Source of the DNA: Lachnospiraceae bacterium
GTDB taxonomy: Bacteria; Bacillota; Clostridia; Lachnospirales; Lachnospiraceae
Reading direction: 5' to 3'
Length of the DNA: 17,976 nucleotides
NCBI GenBank assembly: GCA_004557975.1
Contig: SFEV01000052.1
Span: 1 to 17,976 of the forward strand
A program made the translations under genes and the position numbers. Under the pieces are notes generated by a model. It saw nothing but the letters and a program-made list of their open reading frames with translations. It ran no database searches and was not told where the DNA came from. This document shows, piece by piece, positions 1 through 6,642 of the stretch; within the stretch, counting starts at the first letter, position 1; every line of letters begins with the position of its first letter.

Positions 1-61
1 TCCTCTGCGAAAAAGTTTTTCTTATATTTTACACTATCCTTTGGGAATCCACATGAAATCA

Positions 62-85
62 GCACATTTTGTGCGAATTATTTTT
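62..85 (+). terminator. possible weak terminator-like hairpin of an upstream gene
   Basis: A short perfect inverted repeat, GCACA (62-66) and TGTGC (70-74) around a TTT loop, is followed by an AT-rich stretch with a run of five T (81-85). It lies upstream of the first promoter, so it could end a transcript from outside the window. The stem is only 5 bp and the T-run is displaced by several bases, so this is weak. Confidence 0.25.
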
Positions 86-109
86 ACCTTTCAGAACTGC
101 CCGGTATTC

Positions 110-138
110 TTGCATTTTAGAAGTAGAAATAGTATGAT
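110..138 (+). promoter_or_regulatory. sigma-A-type promoter upstream of the DUF512 gene
   Basis: TTGCAT (110-115) and TATGAT (133-138) are separated by exactly 17 bp, close to the consensus for the housekeeping sigma factor. A start site around 145 would give a leader of about 40 nt before the ATG at 187. It probably drives the DUF512-der-plsY-gpsA block, which shows no other convincing promoter. Confidence 0.6.
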
Positions 139-186
139 AAACAATAGAAATTCAGAAAGAAAAGAAGGAAGAAGCAGATAAAACGT

Positions 187-1548
187 ATGGGAAAAAGAAC
201 ATTGGTTCATAAAATAAAAGAAGTTCTGCCGGGCAGTATTGCTGAGGAGCTGGAACTGGAGTCAGGCGATACGTTGCTTGAAGTAAACGGGCAGGTCATC
301 GAAGATGTGTTTGATTATCACTATTATACGAATGAAGAGTATCTGACTGTTCTGGTTCGCAAGGAAAACGGAGAAGAATGGGAACTGGAAATTGAAAAAG
401 AATTTGAAGAAGATCTGGGGATTGTTTTTGAAAATTCACTGATGGATGAATATCGTTCCTGCAGGAATAAATGTATTTTCTGCTTTATCGATCAGATGCC
501 CCCAGGAATGAGGGATACTCTGTATTTTAAGGATGATGATTCCAGGCTTTCCTTTTTACAGGGAAATTATGTGACTCTGACTAATATGAGTGATCATGAT
601 ATTGACAGGATTATTCATTATCATCTGGAGCCGATTAACATATCTTTTCACACCATGAATCCGGCACTGCGCTGCAAAATGCTTAACAACCGGTTTGCGG
701 GAGATGTTTTTCCGAGAATCAGAAGGCTTGCTGATGCGGGAATCGAGATGAATGGACAGATTGTACTGTGCAGGGGAATCAATGACGGTGAAGAACTCGA
801 CTATTCTGTTCGGGAAATGTGCAGCTATCTCCCTTATCTGCGCAGTGTTTCTGTGGTACCTGTAGGGCTGACGAAATTCCGGGATGGGCTGTATCCGCTG
901 GTGCAGTTCCGGAAAGAGGATGCCGAACAGGTGATTGATCAGATCGAAGCGTGGCAGAAGAAAATATACGCGGAGTACGGTACTCATTTTATTCATGCGT
1001 CAGACGAATGGTATATTCTCGCAGACAGGCCGTTTCCGGAGGAAGAGCGTTATGACGGCTATCTGCAGCTGGAAAATGGAGTCGGTATGATGCGTCTGCT
1101 GATGGAGGAGACGAGAGAGGCTCTGGAGGAGTATGGCAGCATGTACTCATCTGCACAGGAAACATATGAAGTATCAATTGCGACAGGAGCACTGGCTGCA
1201 CCGTTTATAGAGAAGCTTTCTGCAATGGTAAGTGAAAAAATACCCCATGTAAAAGCACACGTTTATCAGATAGACAATGATTTTTTCGGAAAACAGATTA
1301 CCGTATCCGGACTGCTGACAGGGCAGGATCTCATCCGGCAGCTGGCGGGAAAGAAGCTTGGCGATGCACTGCTTCTTCCGTGCAGTATGCTGCGCAGCGG
1401 AGAGGAGGTATTTCTGGACGATGTTACGGTGGCAGAACTGGAAAAAGCTTTACAAATAAAAGTGCATATTGTAAAATCAAGCGGGCGCGATTTCGTCCGG
1501 GCGCTCACCGGACGAAAGGAGGAAGATAGATGCGAAGCTTTTTTGTAA
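187..1548 (+). CDS. DUF512 family protein with PDZ and radical SAM-like domains
   Basis: This 453-residue protein has the layout of the DUF512 family. An N-terminal PDZ-like domain (about residues 5-70, motif LPGSIAEELELESGD) is followed by a radical SAM-like region with CRNKCIFC (Cys92, Cys96, Cys99) and then the DUF512 region (from about residue 225 to the end, including ITVSGLLTGQDL and LDDVTVAELE). The CxxxCxxC spacing would suit a SAM-coordinated [4Fe-4S] cluster, but the reaction catalysed by this family is unknown. The ATG at 187 gives the usual N-terminus; the nearest Shine-Dalgarno (GAAGGAAG, 164-171) is rather far away. The gene sits directly upstream of der, a common pairing in Clostridia, and is probably co-transcribed with it. 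Family assignment is firm; function is unassigned. Confidence 0.88.
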   Translation: MGKRTLVHKIKEVLPGSIAEELELESGDTLLEVNGQVIEDVFDYHYYTNEEYLTVLVRKENGEEWELEIEKEFEEDLGIVFENSLMDEYRSCRNKCIFCFIDQMPPGMRDTLYFKDDDSRLSFLQGNYVTLTNMSDHDIDRIIHYHLEPINISFHTMNPALRCKMLNNRFAGDVFPRIRRLADAGIEMNGQIVLCRGINDGEELDYSVREMCSYLPYLRSVSVVPVGLTKFRDGLYPLVQFRKEDAEQVIDQIEAWQKKIYAEYGTHFIHASDEWYILADRPFPEEERYDGYLQLENGVGMMRLLMEETREALEEYGSMYSSAQETYEVSIATGALAAPFIEKLSAMVSEKIPHVKAHVYQIDNDFFGKQITVSGLLTGQDLIRQLAGKKLGDALLLPCSMLRSGEEVFLDDVTVAELEKALQIKVHIVKSSGRDFVRALTGRKEEDRCEAFL

Positions 1549-1625
1549 TATCTTCCGATGACATGCCGCCAAACCGACAGGTGAGGGGGCATTACAATGA
1601 AAGCAGGAGGAAGATATATGAGTAA
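1530..1625 (+). CDS. possible 31-aa overlapping ORF, translationally coupled to der
   Basis: An ATG at 1530 has an excellent Shine-Dalgarno (AAAGGAGG, 1513-1520) nine bases upstream, although that site lies inside the end of the DUF512 gene in another frame. The reading frame runs 31 codons (starting MRSFFVISSDD) and stops with a TAA at 1623-1625, just past the der ATG at 1618. This is the geometry of a coupled leader ORF: ribosomes finishing it would be left on the der start. The peptide resembles nothing I recognise and is rich in charged and polar residues. It could equally be chance created by GGAGG-rich sequence. Confidence 0.3.
   Translation: MRSFFVISSDDMPPNRQVRGHYNESRRKIYE
1605..1610 (+). 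promoter_or_regulatory. ribosome binding site that fixes the der start
   Basis: AGGAGG lies seven bases before the ATG at 1618. The in-frame ATG at 1597 lies upstream of this site and would add seven residues (MKAGGRY) that are encoded by the Shine-Dalgarno itself, so 1618 is preferred. Confidence 0.8.
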
Positions 1626-2946
1626 GCCAATTGTAGCGATTGTCGGACGGCCGAATGTGGGAAAGTCAACACTGTTCAATGCACTGGCAGGTGAAAATAT
1701 TTCTATTGTAAAAGATACACCCGGTGTTACGAGAGACCGCATTTATGCTGATGTGGAGTGGCTGGACACAAGTTTTACGCTGATTGATACAGGCGGTATT
1801 GAGCCGGACAGTAACGACGTTATTCTTTCACAGATGCGTGAGCAGGCTCAGATTGCAATAGATACGGCAGATGTAATCATGTTTATGACAGACTGCAGGC
1901 AGGGACTGGTGGATGCGGACTCAAAGGTTGCTGATATGCTCCGCCGTTCTCATAAGCCGGTGGTTCTGGTTGTAAATAAGGTGGATAATCATGATAAATT
2001 CATGGCGGATGTTTATGAATTTTACAATCTTGGAATCGGAGATCCGTATCCGATTTCTGCCAGCAACAAGCTTGGAATCGGTGATATGCTGGATCATGTG
2101 ATTTCTTATTTTAATTCAGATGAGGTGGCTGAGACGGAGGATGATCGGCCGCGCATTGCAATTGTAGGGAAGCCCAATGTGGGAAAGTCTTCCCTGATTA
2201 ACAAACTGCTCGGTGAAAATCGACTGATTGTTTCTGACATTGCGGGGACGACGAGAGACGCTGTTGACACTGTCGTGAACTGGCAGGGCAGTGAATACGT
2301 GTTTATCGACACGGCCGGACTGCGAAGAAAGAATAAAATCAAAGAGGAGCTGGAGCGGTACAGTATTATTCGTACGGTGACGGCTGTGGACCGCGCAGAT
2401 GTGGTTGTACTTATGATTGATGCAGTGGAGGGCGTGACGGAGCAGGATGCCAAGATTGCCGGAATTGCCCATGACCGCGGCAAAGGTATTGTGATCGCCG
2501 TTAATAAATGGGATGCAGTGGAAAAAGATGACAAGACCATTTACAGATATACGAATGATATCAGACAGGTACTCTCCTATATGCCGTATGCCGAAATTAT
2601 TTTTATTTCAGCGGAGACAGGACAGCGCCTGCCGAAGCTGTTCGAGACCATAGATATGGTGATTCAGAATCAGTCCATGCGTGTGGCTACAGGAGTTCTG
2701 AATGAAATTATGGCGGAGGCAGTCGCAATGCAGCAGCCTCCTTCTGATAAAGGAAAGCGTCTGAAACTGTACTATATTACACAGGTGTCTGTTAAGCCGC
2801 CGACATTCGTGATTTTTGTAAATGATAAACAACTGATGCATTTTTCCTATACGAGGTATCTGGAAAACAAAATCAGAGATACGTTTGGTTTCAGAGGTAC
2901 TTCACTGAAATTTATTATCAGGGAACGAAAGGAAAAGGATCAGTAA
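1618..2946 (+). CDS. der: GTPase Der (EngA), ribosome assembly
   Basis: Der is an essential cytosolic GTPase with two tandem G domains that acts in maturation of the 50S ribosomal subunit. The 442-residue product has the first P-loop GRPNVGKST at residues 10-18 and an NKVD motif at about 120-123. The second P-loop GKPNVGKSS is at 184-192, with DTAG at 231-234 and NKWD at 296-299. The C-terminal KH-like domain, about residue 350 onward, contains the family-typical LYYITQVSVKPPTFV. Length matches the family. The TAA stop overlaps the ATG of plsY (TAATG), so the two are translationally coupled. Confidence 0.97.
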   Translation: MSKPIVAIVGRPNVGKSTLFNALAGENISIVKDTPGVTRDRIYADVEWLDTSFTLIDTGGIEPDSNDVILSQMREQAQIAIDTADVIMFMTDCRQGLVDADSKVADMLRRSHKPVVLVVNKVDNHDKFMADVYEFYNLGIGDPYPISASNKLGIGDMLDHVISYFNSDEVAETEDDRPRIAIVGKPNVGKSSLINKLLGENRLIVSDIAGTTRDAVDTVVNWQGSEYVFIDTAGLRRKNKIKEELERYSIIRTVTAVDRADVVVLMIDAVEGVTEQDAKIAGIAHDRGKGIVIAVNKWDAVEKDDKTIYRYTNDIRQVLSYMPYAEIIFISAETGQRLPKLFETIDMVIQNQSMRVATGVLNEIMAEAVAMQQPPSDKGKRLKLYYITQVSVKPPTFVIFVNDKQLMHFSYTRYLENKIRDTFGFRGTSLKFIIRERKEKDQ

Positions 2947-3602
2947 TGGAACGGCTTATTTGTCTTGCGGTCGGTTACGTGTTTGGTCTGTTTCAGACAA
3001 GTTATATTTATGGCAGACTGCATGGAATTGACATCAGAAATTATGGAAGCGGAAATGCCGGAACCACGAATATGCTCAGAACTCTTGGAACGGGAGCCGG
3101 AGCGGTTACTTTTCTGGGCGATATGTTCAAGTGCATTTTTGCTGTACTTGCAGTGAGGCTTCTTTTTGGGAAAGAATGCGGTGATATTGTGCCGTTGCTG
3201 AGCATTTATGCAGCAGCGGGGGTGATTCTCGGACACAATTTTCCATTCTATCTCGGGTTCCGGGGCGGAAAAGGGATTGCAGCTACTGCAGGGCTGTTTC
3301 TTTCCTTAAGTTTCCCGATGACGGCGGTCGCTCTTGTTGTCTTTGTGGCAGTTTTGTTTTTCACTCATTATGTGTCGCTTGGTTCACTGCTTGTCTATAT
3401 GGTGTTTATTGTGGGACTTGTGGTGTCCGGGCAGGTGGGATCCTTCAGTATGACACAGCAGTATCTGAATGAGATGTATGTGGTTGGCGCTGCATTGACG
3501 ATTCTTGCTTTCTGGATGCACCGGGCGAACATAGTGCGACTGATACACGGCGAAGAGCGGAAAACGTATCTGTTCAGGAAGAAAAGCAATGAAGAAAAAT
3601 AA
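2946..3602 (+). CDS. plsY: acyl-phosphate:glycerol-3-phosphate acyltransferase PlsY
   Basis: PlsY is an integral membrane enzyme that moves an acyl group from acyl-phosphate to glycerol-3-phosphate, giving lysophosphatidic acid, the first step of phospholipid synthesis in most Gram-positives. The 218-residue protein is very hydrophobic with several membrane segments. It carries the family motifs GSGNAGTTN (34-42) and GHNFPFYLGFRGGKGIA (96-112), and a final HRANIVRLIHGEE-type motif near residue 192. The C-terminus is basic. It starts within the stop codon of der and is followed 30 bp later by gpsA, which makes its substrate. Confidence 0.96.
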   Translation: MERLICLAVGYVFGLFQTSYIYGRLHGIDIRNYGSGNAGTTNMLRTLGTGAGAVTFLGDMFKCIFAVLAVRLLFGKECGDIVPLLSIYAAAGVILGHNFPFYLGFRGGKGIAATAGLFLSLSFPMTAVALVVFVAVLFFTHYVSLGSLLVYMVFIVGLVVSGQVGSFSMTQQYLNEMYVVGAALTILAFWMHRANIVRLIHGEERKTYLFRKKSNEEK

Positions 3603-3632
3603 TTCCGCTGTGAAAGCGGCACTGGAGGAGAA

Positions 3633-4640
3633 ATGGCTAAAATCGGAGTGATCGGAGCAGGAAGCTGGGGAACGGCCCTTGCGATTTTGTTAAATGAAAA
3701 TGGAAATGATGTCACACTCTGGTCGCACAGGGAATCAGAGGCGGAGAAAATCCGGCAGACCCATGAGCATGCGTCGAAGCTTCCGGGGATCCGGATACCG
3801 GAGCAGATTACCGTGACCTCAGATCTGGAGCAGGCAACGTGCGGCCGGGAAATCCTGGTGCTTGTTGTCCCGTCAAATTGTGTGCGGGAGACATGCGCCA
3901 AGCTTGCGGGGATTGTTGCTTCCGGCACGGTGATTGTCAGCGCATCCAAGGGGATTGAGGAGAGTACCTTAAAGAGTATGACAGATATTGTGGAGGAACT
4001 GATTCCTCAGTCTGTGGCGGCCGTTCTTTCCGGTCCCAGCCATGCAGAGGAGGTTGCCAGAAGGCTGCCGACGACGTGTGTGATCGGGGCAAGAGAAGAG
4101 GAGACGGCACGTATGCTGCAGAAGCTGTTTATGAGTCCCGTATTCCGGGTGTATATCAGTCCGGATATGCTGGGAATAGAGCTGGGCGGTGCGCTGAAAA
4201 ATGTCATAGCACTGGCTGCAGGCATCGCGGACGGTATGGGATACGGCGACAATGCAAAGGCAGCGCTGATTACGCGCGGAATGGTGGAGATCGGAAGACT
4301 CGGCATTAAGATGGGAGGAAAACCGGAGACCTTTTCAGGGCTTACCGGTATCGGGGATCTGATTGTTACGTGTGCCAGCATGCACAGCCGCAACAGGCGT
4401 GCCGGAATTCTTCTTGGAAAGGGATATACCATGGAAGAGGCCATGCGCGAGGTCAATATGGTGGTGGAGGGCGTATATTCGACGCGTTCTGCAGTGCGCC
4501 TGGCACAGAAGTACGATACAGAGCTGCCGATTATCGAGCAGGTAAATAAGATTCTGTTTGAGGGAAAGGACCCCAAGGAAGCAGTTTCCAATCTGATGCT
4601 CAGAGATTCACATCAGGAGAATTCCCTGATCCCCTGGTAG
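3633..4640 (+). CDS. gpsA: NAD(P)-dependent glycerol-3-phosphate dehydrogenase GpsA
   Basis: GpsA reduces dihydroxyacetone phosphate to sn-glycerol-3-phosphate, the substrate of PlsY. The 335-residue protein has an N-terminal Rossmann fold (GAGSWGTA, residues 8-15), SKGIE at 105-109 and LSGPS at 132-136. The catalytic Lys189 is in ALKNVIALAAG, with GDL at 241-243 and the NRR substrate-binding element around 254-256. A GGAGGAG sequence stands just before the ATG. The last codons form a small GC-rich hairpin, CCCCT (4631-4635) with AGGGG (4639-4643), over the stop codon. This is the last gene of the housekeeping block; a strong terminator follows within 60 bp. Confidence 0.97.
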   Translation: MAKIGVIGAGSWGTALAILLNENGNDVTLWSHRESEAEKIRQTHEHASKLPGIRIPEQITVTSDLEQATCGREILVLVVPSNCVRETCAKLAGIVASGTVIVSASKGIEESTLKSMTDIVEELIPQSVAAVLSGPSHAEEVARRLPTTCVIGAREEETARMLQKLFMSPVFRVYISPDMLGIELGGALKNVIALAAGIADGMGYGDNAKAALITRGMVEIGRLGIKMGGKPETFSGLTGIGDLIVTCASMHSRNRRAGILLGKGYTMEEAMREVNMVVEGVYSTRSAVRLAQKYDTELPIIEQVNKILFEGKDPKEAVSNLMLRDSHQENSLIPW

Positions 4641-4696
4641 GGGGCCTTGTAGATTATTTAACAGACTGAATCAGTGCATAATCAACAGGAACATTG

Positions 4697-4743
4697 AAAA
4701 AATCATGGTGAAATCTGCATAATGAAGCACCATGATTTTTTTT
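4697..4743 (+). terminator. rho-independent terminator after gpsA
   Basis: A perfect 14-bp inverted repeat (AAAAAATCATGGTG at 4697-4710, CACCATGATTTTTT at 4728-4741) with a 17-nt loop runs straight into a T tract of eight. The flanking A and T runs could make it work in both directions, but no minus-strand gene is seen. It separates the lipid genes from the acetogenesis operon. Confidence 0.9.
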
Positions 4744-4785
4744 GTGAATTGTATAAAAAGTTCTGAAAAAAATACATGACAATTC

Positions 4786-4814
4786 TTGAGAAGAAGAAAA
4801 GGATATGCTATAAT
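4786..4814 (+). promoter_or_regulatory. main promoter of the nickel/CODH-ACS operon
   Basis: TTGAGA (4786-4791), a 17-bp spacer and a perfect TATAAT (4809-4814) with an extended -10 TG (4806-4807) form a near-consensus sigma-A promoter. The predicted start near 4821 leaves a leader of about 65 nt that is AT-rich and shows no riboswitch I recognise. No comparable promoter was seen downstream, so it may drive all genes to fhs. A match this strong fits high constitutive expression. A CCAA/TTGG pair (4819-4822 and 4838-4841) could be an operator but is too short to claim. Confidence 0.82.
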
Positions 4815-4885
4815 ACAACCAAATGTATTAATATATGTTGGAATGACAAAAATTTAACAAATACTTTTCGGAAAGGAGAAAGGCA

Positions 4886-5308
4886 ATGCATTTAGTTCAC
4901 GATGAAAACGGAAATCTCTGTGCTCATTCTCATGATCATGAACACGTGCATCAGCATACGTATGAGCATTCCCATGTACACAGCCACGAGCATGGACATG
5001 AGGGTGAACATGATCATACACATGCGGACTGCAGTTCGGGGAACTGTGACAGCGGCTGTAACGGCTGCGGAAGTCACGGGGCTCATTCGCATTCGCACGA
5101 GGAGCCACAGGGCGATAAGCTGGTTGCACTGCTTGACTATATGCTGAAGCACAATGAGCATCACGCAGCTGAGCTTGATCAGGTGTCGGAGAAGCTCCGT
5201 GCAGCAGGAAAGGTGGCTGCCGCAGATCAGATCAAGAAGGCTGTGGATGAGTTCCAGAAAGGAAATCTTTATCTCAGTCTGGCACTTGCTTCTGTGAAGG
5301 AAGGCTAG
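4886..5308 (+). CDS. His/Cys-rich small protein, probable nickel-binding accessory protein
   Basis: The 140-residue product has two parts. Residues 1-72 contain 21 His and 5 Cys (Cys12, 49, 54, 58, 61), mostly as alternating HxH runs such as HSHDHEHVHQH. The rest is a predicted helical region with an HNEHHAAEL motif (89-97) and many Ala, Lys and Glu. There is no signal peptide, so it should be cytosolic. A good AGGAG stands seven bases before the ATG. It is the first gene of the CODH/ACS operon, next to cooT and cooC. By analogy with CooJ and the His stretches of HypB, it may store nickel or pass it on. Unlike CooJ, the His-rich part is N-terminal and I see no homology to CooJ, so the function is inferred from composition and context. 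Zinc or cobalt binding is possible. Confidence 0.8.
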   Translation: MHLVHDENGNLCAHSHDHEHVHQHTYEHSHVHSHEHGHEGEHDHTHADCSSGNCDSGCNGCGSHGAHSHSHEEPQGDKLVALLDYMLKHNEHHAAELDQVSEKLRAAGKVAAADQIKKAVDEFQKGNLYLSLALASVKEG

Positions 5309-5327
5309 TATATCGCAGATTATGCAT

Positions 5328-5333
5328 GGGAGG
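5328..5333 (+). promoter_or_regulatory. ribosome binding site that fixes the cooT start
   Basis: GGGAGG lies eight bases upstream of the ATG at 5342. The alternative GTG at 5333 overlaps this site, so translation should start at 5342. Confidence 0.8.
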
Positions 5334-5341
5334 TGGACAGC

Positions 5342-5524
5342 ATGTGTCTGGCAACTGCATATAAGACAAACGAGCCTGACAGCATTATCCTCGAGTTTGT
5401 CAGCAAAATCGAGGTGGATGGCAACAAAATTACACTGATTGATGTAATGGGCGACACGAAAACCGTTGAAGGTACGATCGCAATGGTGGATCTGACCGGC
5501 GGAGTCGTAAAGATCAACTGTTAG
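5342..5524 (+). CDS. cooT: CooT-family nickel-binding protein
   Basis: The 60-residue protein begins MCLATAYK and ends VDLTGGVVKINC, matching the small CooT family (about 60-66 residues). CooT from Rhodospirillum rubrum is a dimeric Ni(II)-binding protein involved in nickel delivery to CO dehydrogenase, and the Cys right after the start Met is the key metal ligand. Starting at 5342 rather than the in-frame GTG at 5333 places Cys at position 2, which both the family and the ribosome binding site support. The chain is predicted to be mostly beta strands (KIEVDGNKITLIDVMGDTK). It follows the His-rich gene by 33 bp and precedes cooC, forming a nickel module upstream of acsA. Confidence 0.87.
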   Translation: MCLATAYKTNEPDSIILEFVSKIEVDGNKITLIDVMGDTKTVEGTIAMVDLTGGVVKINC

Positions 5525-5569
5525 CGGTTGATTATAAAAGTCGTGCATCCTTATTTCAGCAGAACGGGG

Positions 5570-5767
5570 GTGATTCAGTTTGGTGTAAAAGGTATGATAC
5601 AGACAGAGCAGGAACATCGTTTTTGTGTCGGCAATAGCTGTCTGTGCGTACCGGACAGGTGGGAGAATTCGCCGGGCTTTACCGGTCGGCATCGGTACAC
5701 CTGCGAAGATCAGAGAAACAAAGAACTGCCTGTCATAGACGTATGCGGGCAGCTGGCTGCAGAGTAA
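5570..5767 (+). CDS. doubtful small ORF with Cys/His residues
   Basis: This is an open frame of 65 codons from a GTG at 5570 (the frame is open back to a TTG at 5528). It encodes an unrecognised protein with HRFCVGNSCLC, HRYTCED and DVCGQ segments, so five Cys and three His. The only upstream G-rich sequence is AACGGGG directly next to the GTG, a poor ribosome binding site. No family is recognised. Its position between cooT and cooC makes a metal-related small protein imaginable, but this stretch of about 280 bp may simply be a non-coding spacer or a degraded gene. Confidence 0.22.
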   Translation: MIQFGVKGMIQTEQEHRFCVGNSCLCVPDRWENSPGFTGRHRYTCEDQRNKELPVIDVCGQLAAE

Positions 5768-5777
5768 GATCTGCAGC
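5756..5777 (+). other. intercistronic hairpin before cooC
   Basis: A perfect 8-bp inverted repeat, GCTGCAGA (5756-5763) and TCTGCAGC (5770-5777), with a 6-nt loop lies about 20 bp before the cooC ribosome binding site. It has no T tract, so it is not a standard terminator; mRNA processing or stability is possible. Confidence 0.45.
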
Positions 5778-5807
5778 AGAAAATGTAATAATATTCAGGA
5801 GGCTTAC

Positions 5808-6578
5808 ATGGCGCACATAATAGCTGTTGCAGGTAAAGGCGGAGTAGGGAAGACAACTCTTTCAGGCATGCTGATCCAGAGCATGTGTAAGATGGGAAAG
5901 AAACCTGTTCTTGCCGTAGATGCAGACGCAAATTCAAATCTGAATGAAGTATTGGGAGTAGAAGTGGAAATGACACTCGGCGATGTCAGGGAAGAAATTG
6001 CCCGGGCAGAGAACAGCATCAACAATCCGATTCCGGCAAGTATGTCAAAGGCAGATTATGCTGAGATTATGTTTCAGCGCTGTCTGATTGAGGATGATGA
6101 TTTCGATATGCTTGTTATGGGCCGTACACAGGGAAAAGGCTGCTACTGCTTTGTAAACGGACTGCTTCAGTCACAGCTTCAGAAGCTGGTTCCTAATTAC
6201 AAATATATGCTGGTGGACAATGAGGCAGGTATGGAGCATATCAGTCGCGGGATTCTCCCGAAGGTTGATACGATTATTCTGGTCAGCGACTGCTCAAGGC
6301 GCGGTGTTCAGGCAGCAGGCAGAATTGCAGAACTTACCCGTGAATGTAATATGAATCCCAAGACAATGGGACTGATAGTGAACAGGGCGCCTGACGGCAA
6401 GCTGAATCAGGGCACACTTGAAGAGATTGAAAAGCAGGGACTTACACTTCTCGGAGTAGTGCCGCATGATGACCAGGTGTATGAATATGACTGTGAGGGA
6501 AAACCGACAGTCAACCTTCCGGAGGATTCTCCGGTGCGTCTGGCATTAAATGAGATTATCAAAAAACTTTCTTTATAA
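5808..6578 (+). CDS. cooC: CooC-type carbon monoxide dehydrogenase maturation ATPase (upstream copy)
   Basis: CooC proteins are MinD/NifH-like P-loop ATPases that use ATP to help insert nickel into the active site of CO dehydrogenase. The 256-residue protein has the deviant Walker A GKGGVGKTT (9-17), a VDADAN segment near 37-42 and the CxC motif GCYC (Cys112, Cys114). These two Cys are at the same positions as those that bind metal at the dimer interface of CooC1 of Carboxydothermus hydrogenoformans. VDNEAGMEH is the switch II-like segment. AGGAGG (5797-5802) is five bases before the ATG. It sits 64 bp upstream of acsA, consistent with serving CODH. A second, divergent copy follows acsA. Confidence 0.92.
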   Translation: MAHIIAVAGKGGVGKTTLSGMLIQSMCKMGKKPVLAVDADANSNLNEVLGVEVEMTLGDVREEIARAENSINNPIPASMSKADYAEIMFQRCLIEDDDFDMLVMGRTQGKGCYCFVNGLLQSQLQKLVPNYKYMLVDNEAGMEHISRGILPKVDTIILVSDCSRRGVQAAGRIAELTRECNMNPKTMGLIVNRAPDGKLNQGTLEEIEKQGLTLLGVVPHDDQVYEYDCEGKPTVNLPEDSPVRLALNEIIKKLSL

Positions 6579-6642
6579 TATGAAGAAAGATATTTTGTAA
6601 TGCAATACCCATTTATATTAAATTTATTCAAGGAGGTTTATA

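Noticed and set aside
4986..5040. The HxH runs as a tandem DNA repeat or CRISPR-like array
   Set aside because: The DNA units vary in codon choice and spacing; the regularity is at the protein level (alternating His), so it is part of the coding sequence.
4892..5692. A 266-codon open frame on the minus strand across the His-rich gene and cooT
   Set aside because: It is antisense to two well-supported genes, has no plausible ribosome binding site and its product is a shadow of the His codon repeats. Its extra length comes from biased codon use opposite.
5600..5740. Alternative frame with a hydrophobic segment followed by RTGGRIRRALPVGIG
   Set aside because: It has no start codon with a ribosome binding site, is closed by a stop upstream and downstream, and matches no family I know.
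6566..6642. Possible separate promoter for acsA (TATAAT at 6574-6579)
   Set aside because: No acceptable -35 at 16-18 bp, and the site lies over the end of cooC in an AT-rich stretch where such a hexamer is expected by chance.
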